Shown here: positions 27,078 to 34,933 of the stretch, piece after piece
How positions within the stretch are numbered: position 1 is the first letter of the stretch
Layout: each line of letters opens with the position of its first letter
From: JAGVGT01 sp963807225
GTDB taxonomy: Bacteria > Desulfobacterota > Desulfobulbia > Desulfobulbales > JAGXFP01
Assembly (NCBI GenBank): GCA_963807225.1
Contig: CAWEAD010000013.1
Location: 1 to 64,000, forward strand
Direction of reading: 5' to 3'
Length of the DNA stretch: 64,000 nt
The notes under the pieces: generated by a model
The model's database searches: none
The model's input: the letters and a program-made list of their open reading frames with translations, nothing else
Told to the model about the DNA's origin: nothing
Translations under genes and position numbers: made by a program

Positions 27078-27725
27078 ATGAAAATTATCCTGCTGGGCGC
27101 CCCTGGCGCCGGTAAAGGGACAGTGGCCAAAAGATTGAGCGCCATCGACGGCTCGGTGCAGATCTCCACCGGCGATATTCTGCGCGGTGCGGTTCAGGCC
27201 GGTACCGAACTGGGCAAGGAGGCTCAGGGCTACATGAACCGCGGCGACCTGGTTCCCGACGCCCTGATCATGGGGATCATGGAAGGACGCCTGCAGGAGG
27301 AAGACTGCAAGAAAGGCTTCCTGCTCGACGGCTTCCCCCGCACCATCCCTCAGGCCGAGGCCCTGAAGGTACTGCTCGACAAACTCAAGATCAGGCTCGA
27401 CATGGTGGTCAACCTCGAAGTACCCCGCGATGTCATCTTCGACCGCCTCTGTACCCGGCGGACCTGCGAGAATACCGAGTGCCAGGCGATTTACAACATC
27501 AAGGGTATGCCGCCCAAGAAGGAAGGCATCTGCGACAAGTGCGGCAGCAGAATCGTCCAGCGCGCCGACGAGACCGAGGAGGCCATCGGCCACCGGCTCG
27601 ACACCTATAACGAAAAGACCGCTCCCCTGGTAGGCTTCTACCAGAAGGAAGGACTGCTGAAAACCGTCACCGGCACCTCCAGCGACGCGGTGGTCGAGGC
27701 CATCAAGTCGGAACTGGGGATGTAA
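27078..27725 (+). CDS. adk: Adenylate kinase with zinc-binding lid
   Basis: Catalyses ATP + AMP to two ADP in the cytoplasm. The P-loop GAPGAGKGT is at residues 7-15, the AMP-binding region holds STGDILR and DGFPRT, and the lid carries a four-Cys zinc site (TCENTEC, then CDKCG). 215 residues is normal for the long-lid type. The start ATG is preceded by AGGAGG at a good distance. It is followed by a strong terminator and so is likely a single-gene unit. In many bacteria adk lies in the ribosomal-protein operon; here it stands alone. Confidence 0.97.
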   Translation: MKIILLGAPGAGKGTVAKRLSAIDGSVQISTGDILRGAVQAGTELGKEAQGYMNRGDLVPDALIMGIMEGRLQEEDCKKGFLLDGFPRTIPQAEALKVLLDKLKIRLDMVVNLEVPRDVIFDRLCTRRTCENTECQAIYNIKGMPPKKEGICDKCGSRIVQRADETEEAIGHRLDTYNEKTAPLVGFYQKEGLLKTVTGTSSDAVVEAIKSELGM

Positions 27726-27757
27726 ATCGGTTCCAGCCGGCAGCCGGGTAATACACC

Positions 27758-27793
27758 AACCGGTTCCGCTCCCTGGGCGGAACCGGTTTTTTT
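27758..27793 (+). terminator. Strong intrinsic terminator after adk
   Basis: The 12-bp perfect stem AACCGGTTCCGC (27758-27769) and its complement (27777-27788) enclose a 7-nt loop, followed by a run of T to 27793. Textbook form; it lies 33 bp after the adk stop. Confidence 0.92.
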
Positions 27794-27960
27794 ATCCGGA
27801 GGGTGCGATTTTCGCCCGGTTTTTCAAGTTTATTTGCGCCCCGACTTGTCATAATCGAACCGGCCGCTTAAAATTTATCGGGATCGAGCTGCGACCGGCC
27901 CGAAGGGTTCCGAACTTAATTCCCAAACAATTCACTATTCCCCAGGATCAGCGAGCCAAC

Positions 27961-29280
27961 TTGTCGACCACGGAAATCACCATCATCGGCGCCGGTCTGG
28001 CCGGTTGCGAGGCAGCCTGGCAAGTTGCCAGGCAAGGCGTCAAGGTCATCCTCCACGAGATGAAGCCGAAGCGTTTCAGCCCGGCCCACACCATGCCGGC
28101 CCTGGCCGAGCTGGTCTGCAGTAACTCCTTGCGCTCGGACGATCCCCATTCGGCCGTGGGGCTGCTCAAGGAAGAGATGCGGCGGCTCGATTCGCTGCTG
28201 CTGAAAGTGGCCGAGCAAACCCGGGTCCCGGCCGGCAAGGCCCTGGCGGTGGACCGCGAAAAGTTCGCCGCAGCGGTCACCGCCGTCATCGAAGCCCACC
28301 CGGCCATCACCATCAGCCGCGAGGAAATAACCGCCCTGCCGCCCTCGACCGGCGCACCGCTGATCCTGGCCACCGGGCCTTTGACCTCCGAATCCCTGGC
28401 CGAATCCCTGGCCCTTTTCACCGGCCGGGAGCACCTGGCCTTCTACGACGCCATCGCCCCCATCGTCAACGCCGATTCCCTGGACCGGGGCATCGTCTAC
28501 CAGGCTTCCCGTTACGACGAGGGGCCCGGTGACTACCTCAACTGTCCCATGAACCGGGATCAATATCAGGCCTTCATCACCGCCCTGGCCGCGGCCGATA
28601 AGGTGCCGCTCAAGGATTTCGAGGATCCCCATTACTTCGAAGGCTGCCTGCCCATCGAGGTCATGCTGGCCCGGGGTGACGAGACCCTGCGCTTCGGACC
28701 CATGAAGCCGGTCGGCCTGCCCGACCCGCGCACCGGCCACGATCCCTACGCCGTGGTCCAGCTCCGCAAGGAAAACCGGGAGGGCACCACCTACAATCTG
28801 GTGGGCTTCCAGACCAAGCTGACCTATAGCGCCCAACAGGAAGTCTTCCGGCTCATTCCCGGCCTGGCCGGGGTCGAGTTCGTCCGCCTGGGCAGCATCC
28901 ATCGCAATACCTTTGTTTGCGGGCCCCGGGTTCTGACCCCCACCTTGCAGTGCCGTGAGCGGCCTGACCTGTTGCTGGCCGGACAATTGACCGGGGTTGA
29001 GGGCTATGTGGAATCAACCGCCATGGGGCTGCTGGCCGGACTAAACGCGGCTCGATTGGCCGCCGGCGCCCAACCCCTGACACCACCGCCGGATACCGCC
29101 CTGGGCGCCTTGATCCGACACTTGACCGAATCCGATCCCGACCGCTTTCAACCATCCAATGTAAACTTCGGCCTCTTTCCCCCCTGGGCAAAGAAAACCC
29201 CGAAAAAACTGCGAGGACAATACCGTGCGGAACAGGCCCTCAGCTCCCTCGACGATTGGCGTCGGCAAAACGATCTTTAA
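27961..29280 (+). CDS. trmFO: Folate-dependent tRNA (uracil-5-)-methyltransferase TrmFO
   Basis: Uses methylene-tetrahydrofolate and FADH2 to make ribothymidine at U54 of tRNA. The FAD dinucleotide fold ITIIGAGLAGCEAAWQVARQ opens the protein; LAELVCSNSLRSDD and FEGCLPIEVMLARG carry the family's two catalytic Cys. GQLTGVEGYVESTAMGLLAG and NVNFGLFPPW near the C-terminus are also diagnostic. The chosen start is a TTG at 27961, the only suitable start ahead of the dinucleotide fold. 439 residues is normal. The end overlaps the next gene by 56 bp in another frame. The presence of TrmFO rather than TrmA fits a deltaproteobacterium. Confidence 0.95.
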   Translation: MSTTEITIIGAGLAGCEAAWQVARQGVKVILHEMKPKRFSPAHTMPALAELVCSNSLRSDDPHSAVGLLKEEMRRLDSLLLKVAEQTRVPAGKALAVDREKFAAAVTAVIEAHPAITISREEITALPPSTGAPLILATGPLTSESLAESLALFTGREHLAFYDAIAPIVNADSLDRGIVYQASRYDEGPGDYLNCPMNRDQYQAFITALAAADKVPLKDFEDPHYFEGCLPIEVMLARGDETLRFGPMKPVGLPDPRTGHDPYAVVQLRKENREGTTYNLVGFQTKLTYSAQQEVFRLIPGLAGVEFVRLGSIHRNTFVCGPRVLTPTLQCRERPDLLLAGQLTGVEGYVESTAMGLLAGLNAARLAAGAQPLTPPPDTALGALIRHLTESDPDRFQPSNVNFGLFPPWAKKTPKKLRGQYRAEQALSSLDDWRRQNDL

Positions 29281-32200
29281 TCCGGCGCGACTGGCAGTGA
29301 TCACCTTCCTGCTGCTCTGCGCTTCCCTGGCCCCAACGCAGGCCCAAGCCGGCACCGCCACCCCTCTGACGCATGAGCTCAAGGTCAGCTTCGATCTGGA
29401 CCGGGCCAGGCTGCATGGGGTATCCACCATCGACTTCCCGGCCGGAGTCGGCGACAGTTATCACATGCCGGGTTTGACCATTGAGGAGATCAGGATCAAC
29501 GATCAGGTGGTGGATCTCAAGAACCGGAACCAGCCCTACTTTGCCGATCCCCTGCACGAGCTGACCATCGACCCGGGCGACCAACCCCGCCGGGTGGTGG
29601 TGGTCTACAGTCTGACCCTGGACCACCGCACCTCGCCGTTGAGCGATCTGATCGGGCCGGAGGGCATCTCCCTTACCGGACTTTGGCATCCCCTCCTCCA
29701 CCGGGACACCCTCTTCCATCTGGAGGCTCGAATTCCGGCCGGTTTCGAGGCGATATCCGAGGCCGAGTCAATCACCAGCGTCACCTCGGACGAGGGCAAG
29801 GTGGAGAAATTCAACTTCGATCACCCCCTGCCCCGGATCAACCTGATCGCCGGTCCCTTCGTGGTCGAGAAGACCACCCTCGGTGCCGATCTGGATCTCT
29901 ATACCTACTTTTTCCCGGAGGACCGGGAACTGGCAGCCGACTACCGGGACAAGGCCAAGGCTTACCTGCAACGCTACGAGAAATTGATCGGCCCCTTCCC
30001 CTATCGCCGCTTCAGCGTGGTCGAAAACCGGCTGCCCACCGGCTACTCGATGCCCACCTTCACGGTGCTCGGCCAGGCCGTGGTCCGGCTGCCATTCATC
30101 ACCCGGACCTCGCTGGGGCATGAGATCCTGCACCAGTGGTTCGGCAACGCCATCCGCACGCCGGAGGAGGATGGGGGCAACTGGTGCGAGGGTTTGACCA
30201 CCCTCCTGGCCGACATGCAGTACGCGGTCGAGGAAGGGCGCGGCGTCGAGAATCGCAAGACCCAGCTCAACAAGTACCAGAGCTTTGTCCATGAAAACAA
30301 CCAAATGACCCTGGCCCAGTTCGCCGGGGCCCAAAGCCATCTGATCTCCGGCCAGGAAGCCACCAGGGCCATCGGCTACACCAAGGCCGCCATGGTCTTT
30401 TACATGCTGCGGAAGCGGATCGGCGAGGAACGATTCATCCAGAGTCTGCGCAATTTCTACAAACGCCTGGCATACCAGCAGGCGGGCTGGGAGGATCTGC
30501 GCGCCAGCTTCGAAGAGGTGACCAGCGAGGACCTCTCCGACTTTTTCGACCAATGGCTGAACCGCCCCGACATTCCGGCCCTGACTTTCAGCAAGCTGAC
30601 TATCGACGAAGAGGAAGGGAGGCCGGTTCTGCGTTTCACCATCCATCAGGCCAACAAATCAGGCCCCTACCAATTGCAGGTGCCGGTGCGGATTTATACC
30701 GACACCGCCACGGTCGACCGGGACATCGATCTGAAAAAGATCGATACCGAGGTGGAGATCCCGCTGCCATCCGAGCCCCGGCAACTGGTGTTCGATGAAA
30801 ATTACGACCTGATGCGCAGGCTGGCGCACATGGAAGTGGTGCCGACCTGGGACCGTTTCGTCGGCGCCGATATCAAACTGGCGGTGCTCGACCCGGCTGC
30901 CGGCGAAACGGTCTTCGGCCCGCTGCTGGAGATGCTCAAGTCCCAGGGGGTCAAATTGCTGGACGACGATCAGGCCATGGACCAGGACCTGGCCTCCGGG
31001 TCGGTAATCTTCCTGGGTACCGGTTCGAAAACATCGCGACGGCTCTTCGCCAAACCCGGTCTGCCGGCCGAAGGCTTCACCCTGCAAGTACTCGCCAATC
31101 CTCTGAACCCGGAAGCAACGGCGGTTCTGGTCAGCGCTGAGGACCCGAACGAAGTGTTGCGCGCCACCCCGAAGCTCAGCCATTACGGCAAGTACAGCTA
31201 CCTGCAATTTCAGGGCGGGCGGATAGTCGACAAGAAGATCACCGATACCGCCATGGGACAGCGCTTTTTCCTTGACGAGCCACCGGATGGCATCGAGGTG
31301 AAGTCCGAGCTCTCTTTCGACCTGATCGTCGACCGGCTCAAGGAAAGCCGGGTGGTTTATATCGGCGAGACCCATAACCGTTACGAGGACCACCTCCTGC
31401 AACTTCGGGTCATCCGCGCCCTCTACCACCAGAATCCCGATCTGGCCATCGGCATGGAGATGTTCAACCGGGCCGACCAGGAGGTGCTGGACGCCTATGT
31501 CCTGAACCATGAAATCGACGAAGCCGAGTTCCTCCGGCGGACCCACTACTTCACCAACTGGCGCTACGATTATCGCTACTACCAGCCGATCGTAAATTTC
31601 GCCCGGGCCAACCGGATCCCGGTCATCGCCCTAAACCTGCCTCAGAAAACGGTCAGTGAAGTCTTCAAGGGCGAGGGCCTCAGCGGTTTGACCGAGAAAC
31701 AGCAGGCCCAGATCCCGCCGGACCGGGATCTGGCCATGTCAGGATATCGGGAGCGGATCGGTTCTTTCTTCCAGATGCACCGGCAGGCTCCAGGTCAACC
31801 CGGCAATTTCAACAACTTCCTGCAGGCCCAGGCAATCTGGGACGAAACCATGGCCGCTTCGGTGGCGGATTTCCTGGAGGCCCGGCCCGACTACCGGATG
31901 GCCGTGGTCGCCGGCCGGGGTCATATCGAAAAAGAGAATGCGATCCCACCCCGGGTGACCAGACGGCTGGCGGTGAGCCAGAGCGTGCTCCTCAATGCCG
32001 AGAGCCGGGAAATCACCACCGACACCGCCGACTATGTATTCTTCTCGCCCCCGGCCGAGCTGCCGCCCCCGGCTTTGATGGGAGTGATTCTCAAGCAGGA
32101 AGGTGACCGAGTGGCGATCGAGACGGTCTCACCGCACGGTATGGCCGGCAAGGCTGGGCTCAAAGAGGGCGACATCTTCCTCGCCCTCGACAATCAACCG

Positions 32201-32332
32201 GTCAAGACCATTGAAGACATCAGGATCATCATGTTCTTCAAGAAACATGGCAAAGACAAGGTCAAAGTCAAAATCAGACGCCCCCGCAAGATCTTTCGCG
32301 ACCAGGAGCTGGAGTTCGAGGTACAGGTATAA
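29225..32332 (+). CDS. Exported M1 peptidase-ChaN-PDZ fusion protein
   Basis: The 1035-residue protein starts at a GTG inside the 3' end of trmFO and has a signal peptide (RLAVITFLLLCASLAPTQAQ). Residues ~60-460 form an M1-type metallopeptidase with HEILHQWFGN (zinc HExxH near 298) and NWCEGL (third zinc ligand Glu); the exopeptidase GAMEN motif is absent (VENRLPTGYSMPTF instead). A linker domain follows. Residues ~700-910 form a ChaN-like haem-binding domain (VVYIGETHNRYEDHLLQLRV, GMEMFNRADQEVLDAYV, IPVIALNLP). A PDZ domain ends it (GMAGKAGLKEGDIFLALDNQ). Each family is known on its own; the combination suggests a periplasmic protease linked to haem or metal handling, which is inference. Confidence 0.85.
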   Translation: MRNRPSAPSTIGVGKTIFNPARLAVITFLLLCASLAPTQAQAGTATPLTHELKVSFDLDRARLHGVSTIDFPAGVGDSYHMPGLTIEEIRINDQVVDLKNRNQPYFADPLHELTIDPGDQPRRVVVVYSLTLDHRTSPLSDLIGPEGISLTGLWHPLLHRDTLFHLEARIPAGFEAISEAESITSVTSDEGKVEKFNFDHPLPRINLIAGPFVVEKTTLGADLDLYTYFFPEDRELAADYRDKAKAYLQRYEKLIGPFPYRRFSVVENRLPTGYSMPTFTVLGQAVVRLPFITRTSLGHEILHQWFGNAIRTPEEDGGNWCEGLTTLLADMQYAVEEGRGVENRKTQLNKYQSFVHENNQMTLAQFAGAQSHLISGQEATRAIGYTKAAMVFYMLRKRIGEERFIQSLRNFYKRLAYQQAGWEDLRASFEEVTSEDLSDFFDQWLNRPDIPALTFSKLTIDEEEGRPVLRFTIHQANKSGPYQLQVPVRIYTDTATVDRDIDLKKIDTEVEIPLPSEPRQLVFDENYDLMRRLAHMEVVPTWDRFVGADIKLAVLDPAAGETVFGPLLEMLKSQGVKLLDDDQAMDQDLASGSVIFLGTGSKTSRRLFAKPGLPAEGFTLQVLANPLNPEATAVLVSAEDPNEVLRATPKLSHYGKYSYLQFQGGRIVDKKITDTAMGQRFFLDEPPDGIEVKSELSFDLIVDRLKESRVVYIGETHNRYEDHLLQLRVIRALYHQNPDLAIGMEMFNRADQEVLDAYVLNHEIDEAEFLRRTHYFTNWRYDYRYYQPIVNFARANRIPVIALNLPQKTVSEVFKGEGLSGLTEKQQAQIPPDRDLAMSGYRERIGSFFQMHRQAPGQPGNFNNFLQAQAIWDETMAASVADFLEARPDYRMAVVAGRGHIEKENAIPPRVTRRLAVSQSVLLNAESREITTDTADYVFFSPPAELPPPALMGVILKQEGDRVAIETVSPHGMAGKAGLKEGDIFLALDNQPVKTIEDIRIIMFFKKHGKDKVKVKIRRPRKIFRDQELEFEVQV

Positions 32333-32343
32333 ATGAGAGTTAT

Positions 32344-32700
32344 ATGCGTCCGACCATTCTGACCATTCTGCTCCTGAGCTGCAGCAACCTCTTCATGACC
32401 TTCGCCTGGTACGGGCATCTGAAGGAACTGAATACCAAACCCTGGATCGTCGCCGCCCTGGTCAGCTGGGGGATCGCTTTTTTTGAATATATGCTGCAGG
32501 TGCCGGCCAACCGGATCGGTTTCACGGTGCTCTCCATCGGCCAGCTCAAGATCCTCCAGGAGGTGATCGCCCTCACGGTTTTCGTGCCCTTCGCCATCCT
32601 CTACCTGCGCGAACCGCTGAAGCTCGACTACCTCTGGGCGGCCTGCTGCATCCTGGGCGCGGTCTTCTTCATTTTTCGCGCGAAGATCTTCGGGGCCTGA
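32344..32700 (+). CDS. DMT-family small membrane protein (DUF486)
   Basis: A 118-residue protein with four membrane helices: ILTILLLSCSNLFMTFAWYG, PWIVAALVSWGIAFFEYMLQ, VIALTVFVPFAILYL and LWAACCILGAVFFIF. The pattern YGHLK then FFEYMLQVPANRIG, QLKILQE and REPLKLDYLWA is the DUF486 signature, a half-size member of the drug/metabolite transporter group. Such proteins often work as dimers. It starts 11 bp after the fusion protease, so it may share its transcript. The substrate is unknown. No frame break. Confidence 0.85.
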   Translation: MRPTILTILLLSCSNLFMTFAWYGHLKELNTKPWIVAALVSWGIAFFEYMLQVPANRIGFTVLSIGQLKILQEVIALTVFVPFAILYLREPLKLDYLWAACCILGAVFFIFRAKIFGA

Positions 32701-32739
32701 AAAATCCCGAATCGAGAGCAACTATCGAGGAGGAAGATC

Positions 32740-33333
32740 ATGAACCGCAGCATCGCCATCTTCATCGCTTTATTGCTGGTAGCCCTACCTACGCATTTCG
32801 TTTCTCCCGCCCAGGGTGTCGAGATCGGCGGCGTCACCCTGCCGGACCACCTCATCCTCGATAAGCAGGAATGCCGGTTGGCCGGCAGCGGTCTACGGAA
32901 AAAATTCTTCATCAAGGTCTATGCCCTGGGGTTCTATCTTCAGAAGCCGGTCAACGATCTGCAACAGGCCGTAGACTCCGACCAGCCCAAAGCTGTTCTG
33001 ATGCACTTCATCCATGACGGAATCAGCGGCGAAAAACTCCAAGAGGCCTGGCGGGAAGGTTTTGCCGGCAACACCCCGGCCCCCCTCGAAGATCTGCGGA
33101 AAAGAATGGATGACTTCACCGCCCTCTTCAACAACACCGCCCACCGGAACGACCGCGTGCTGCTGGCCTACCTGCCCGGCCGGGGCACCACCGTGAGCTT
33201 CAATGACCGGAAGATTGCCACCATCCCCGGCCAGGATTTCATGCAGGCCCTCTTGCGGATCTGGTTCGGAGAGCAACCGGCCGATTCCGGTCTGAAAAAG
33301 CAGGTCGCGCATGATCTGCGGGACGGCCCTTGA
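32740..33333 (+). CDS. Chalcone-isomerase-like periplasmic protein
   Basis: The 197-residue protein has a signal peptide (SIAIFIALLLVALPTHFVSP) and the bacterial chalcone-isomerase-like domain: GVTLPDHLILDKQECRLAGS, then KFFIKVYALGFYLQKP, and AYLPGRGTTVSFNDRKIATI. In bacteria the family does not make flavonoids; its role is unknown, with fatty-acid or lipid binding suggested for relatives. A good ribosome site (GAGGAGG) is 8 bases before the ATG. It lies 39 bp after the DUF486 gene. The family name is secure; function is not. Confidence 0.85.
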   Translation: MNRSIAIFIALLLVALPTHFVSPAQGVEIGGVTLPDHLILDKQECRLAGSGLRKKFFIKVYALGFYLQKPVNDLQQAVDSDQPKAVLMHFIHDGISGEKLQEAWREGFAGNTPAPLEDLRKRMDDFTALFNNTAHRNDRVLLAYLPGRGTTVSFNDRKIATIPGQDFMQALLRIWFGEQPADSGLKKQVAHDLRDGP

Positions 33334-33429
33334 TGCCGGAATCCAGAATGGTGCCGCCGGGAGTTTAACCGGATCGACTCATTGATCCATTAAGGTCGAA
33401 GTCTCGGAGGAACGGCCGAAGAAGTGCCC

Positions 33430-33864
33430 ATGCTGAAGAATTCCGGAAATAATCGGACAACTATCCTGGGGGTCGCGGCCTGCTTTCTGCTGGGAGCTGC
33501 CTGTCTGGCGGCGGCTATATCTCAGGCCAGGTTAATTCACCATCTGGTCATTGAGGGGCGTCGGGCCGAGGCCATGGTCGTCGGTATCGAAAAGGGCGCA
33601 AAGGGCACCAGGAAGGCGGTCTATCGCTTTACCAACGATACCGGCGAGACCTTGACCTTGCCTGACGCCTTCGCTTTCTATCTGGTGCGCCCGCACCAAG
33701 GTGATTCGCTCACGGTGCGGTACGATCCATCCCGACCCAGGCGGGTGACCGCCGATCTGGGTATCTGGACCTGGCAAGGTCCGACGATTTTCGCAGGTGG
33801 TTTCATCTTGTTGTTCGCGCTGGGAATTATCTTAATCCGGACCGCACGAACGATCAGAAAGTGA
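33430..33864 (+). CDS. DUF3592-type membrane protein
   Basis: The protein of ~144 residues has two membrane helices (TILGVAACFLLGAACLAAAI near the start and GPTIFAGGFILLFALGIILI near the end) with a small periplasmic beta domain between. That domain shows RAEAMVVGIEKG, KAVYRFTNDTGE and GDSLTVRYDPSRPRRVTAD, the family signature. The ATG at 33430 is preferred to a GTG two codons upstream. The 3' end overlaps the convergent DsrE gene by 11 bp. Function unknown. Confidence 0.75.
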   Translation: MLKNSGNNRTTILGVAACFLLGAACLAAAISQARLIHHLVIEGRRAEAMVVGIEKGAKGTRKAVYRFTNDTGETLTLPDAFAFYLVRPHQGDSLTVRYDPSRPRRVTADLGIWTWQGPTIFAGGFILLFALGIILIRTARTIRK

Positions 33865-34213
33865 CCACTTGCCGATCGTGCATTTCGGCAATTACCGTCG
33901 GCGCGGTGACGATCCTGGCGCCGGCCACCAGCTCGCTTTCACTTACCCCCATGGTCTTGGCGCAGGGCGCGCAGACAAAGATCGGAATCCCGGCTTCCAG
34001 GATCAACGGGAAAACCTCCCTGGCCGGGGTAATGTTGCGGCCGACGATGGTTTCCGCCACCCCCTTCTTGCCCAGGAGCGCTCCTTCGAACATCAGGGTC
34101 ACCGCGACATCGACCTCGTCAACCAGCATCGCGGCCACGAAGGAAAGTGCCAGATTGGCCCGGTCATGGTCGTCGGTGGAGTGGTTGATCATTACCATGA
34201 ATTTCTTTTTCAT
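33854..34213 (-). CDS. DsrE/F-like sulfur-relay family protein
   Basis: The ATG at 34213, with a strong AGGAGG site upstream, gives 119 residues: KKKFMVMINHSTDDHDRANL, ALSFVAAMLVDEVDVAVTLM, then IPIFVCAPCAKTMGVSESEL with a CAPC pair, and APTVIAEMHDRQVVTF. This is the DsrE/F fold, whose members move sulfur or bind small ligands; the CxxC could carry a persulfide. It stands apart from any sulfur-relay operon here, with a convergent membrane gene on one side and mgtC-like gene on the other. Substrate unknown. Confidence 0.8.
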   Translation of the reverse strand: MKKKFMVMINHSTDDHDRANLALSFVAAMLVDEVDVAVTLMFEGALLGKKGVAETIVGRNITPAREVFPLILEAGIPIFVCAPCAKTMGVSESELVAGARIVTAPTVIAEMHDRQVVTF

Positions 34214-34304
34214 CGCTTGTCCTCCTGAATTGTTAAATCGCGGTGAATGCCGGGGGGCATAATTTAGCATAGCGGATCAATCGGACTGATGGGAGAAGCG
34301 GAAA

Positions 34305-34811
34305 TCAATGATTAGGCGGGTGATTGTCCTCTTTCCTCCGGTCCTTCCAACCCGAGAAACGCTGATAGGCGCCGCGGGTGAGAATCTGGAAATAATTTTC
34401 CAGCACCTCGACCCCGGAAAGGACCCCGACCACGACGAAAGCGAACATGATGGCCAGACCGCTCCGGTCCGTACCGATGCAGACCCCGATGGCGGCCAGC
34501 ACCCAGATGGTGGCGGCCGAGGTCACCCCCAGCACGTTGCCATCCCGGGAAAGCATTACTCCGGCGCCAATGAAACCGATACCGGTGATGATCTGACCGA
34601 TGATCCGCGAAGAGTCCACCGAATCACCGGTGATCTGGCCGCCGATCACCGTGTAGATATAGGTACCCAGGGTGATCAGGGTGGAGGTGCGAATCCCCAC
34701 CGGCTTGCCCCGCAACTGCCGTTCGATGCCGACAATAAGACCAACCAGCAAGGCGCTGCCCAGCTGGGGCCAGGTGAAAGGAGCAATGGTCGGAATGATG
34801 AAAGAGATCAT
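34305..34811 (-). CDS. MgtC/SapB-family membrane protein
   Basis: Residues near the start hold the MgtC signature (SALLVGLIVGIERQLRGKP, then GIRTSTLITLGTYIYTVIGG) and SSRIIGQIITGIGFIGAGVM. Five membrane helices are visible and the C-terminus is a short charged tail (GWKDRRKEDNHPPNH). The ATG at 34811 is chosen; GTG 34823 and TTG 34826 are alternatives. The MgtC extended C-terminal domain of virulence forms is missing. Family members influence Mg2+ and pH homeostasis, partly by acting on other membrane proteins. It lies downstream of the Ehr operon on the same strand, 107 bp after its last gene, and could be read through. Confidence 0.85.
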   Translation of the reverse strand: MISFIIPTIAPFTWPQLGSALLVGLIVGIERQLRGKPVGIRTSTLITLGTYIYTVIGGQITGDSVDSSRIIGQIITGIGFIGAGVMLSRDGNVLGVTSAATIWVLAAIGVCIGTDRSGLAIMFAFVVVGVLSGVEVLENYFQILTRGAYQRFSGWKDRRKEDNHPPNH

Positions 34812-34933
34812 GAGATCAGTCACCAAGAATTGGTTAACCCATATTGGCCTGCAAACCTGGCAAATGATAACCCGGCCGAAAAGGAAACGCTACAGGCAGT
34901 TGGGAAACATGCACTACCTGGCCTACTACTGGC

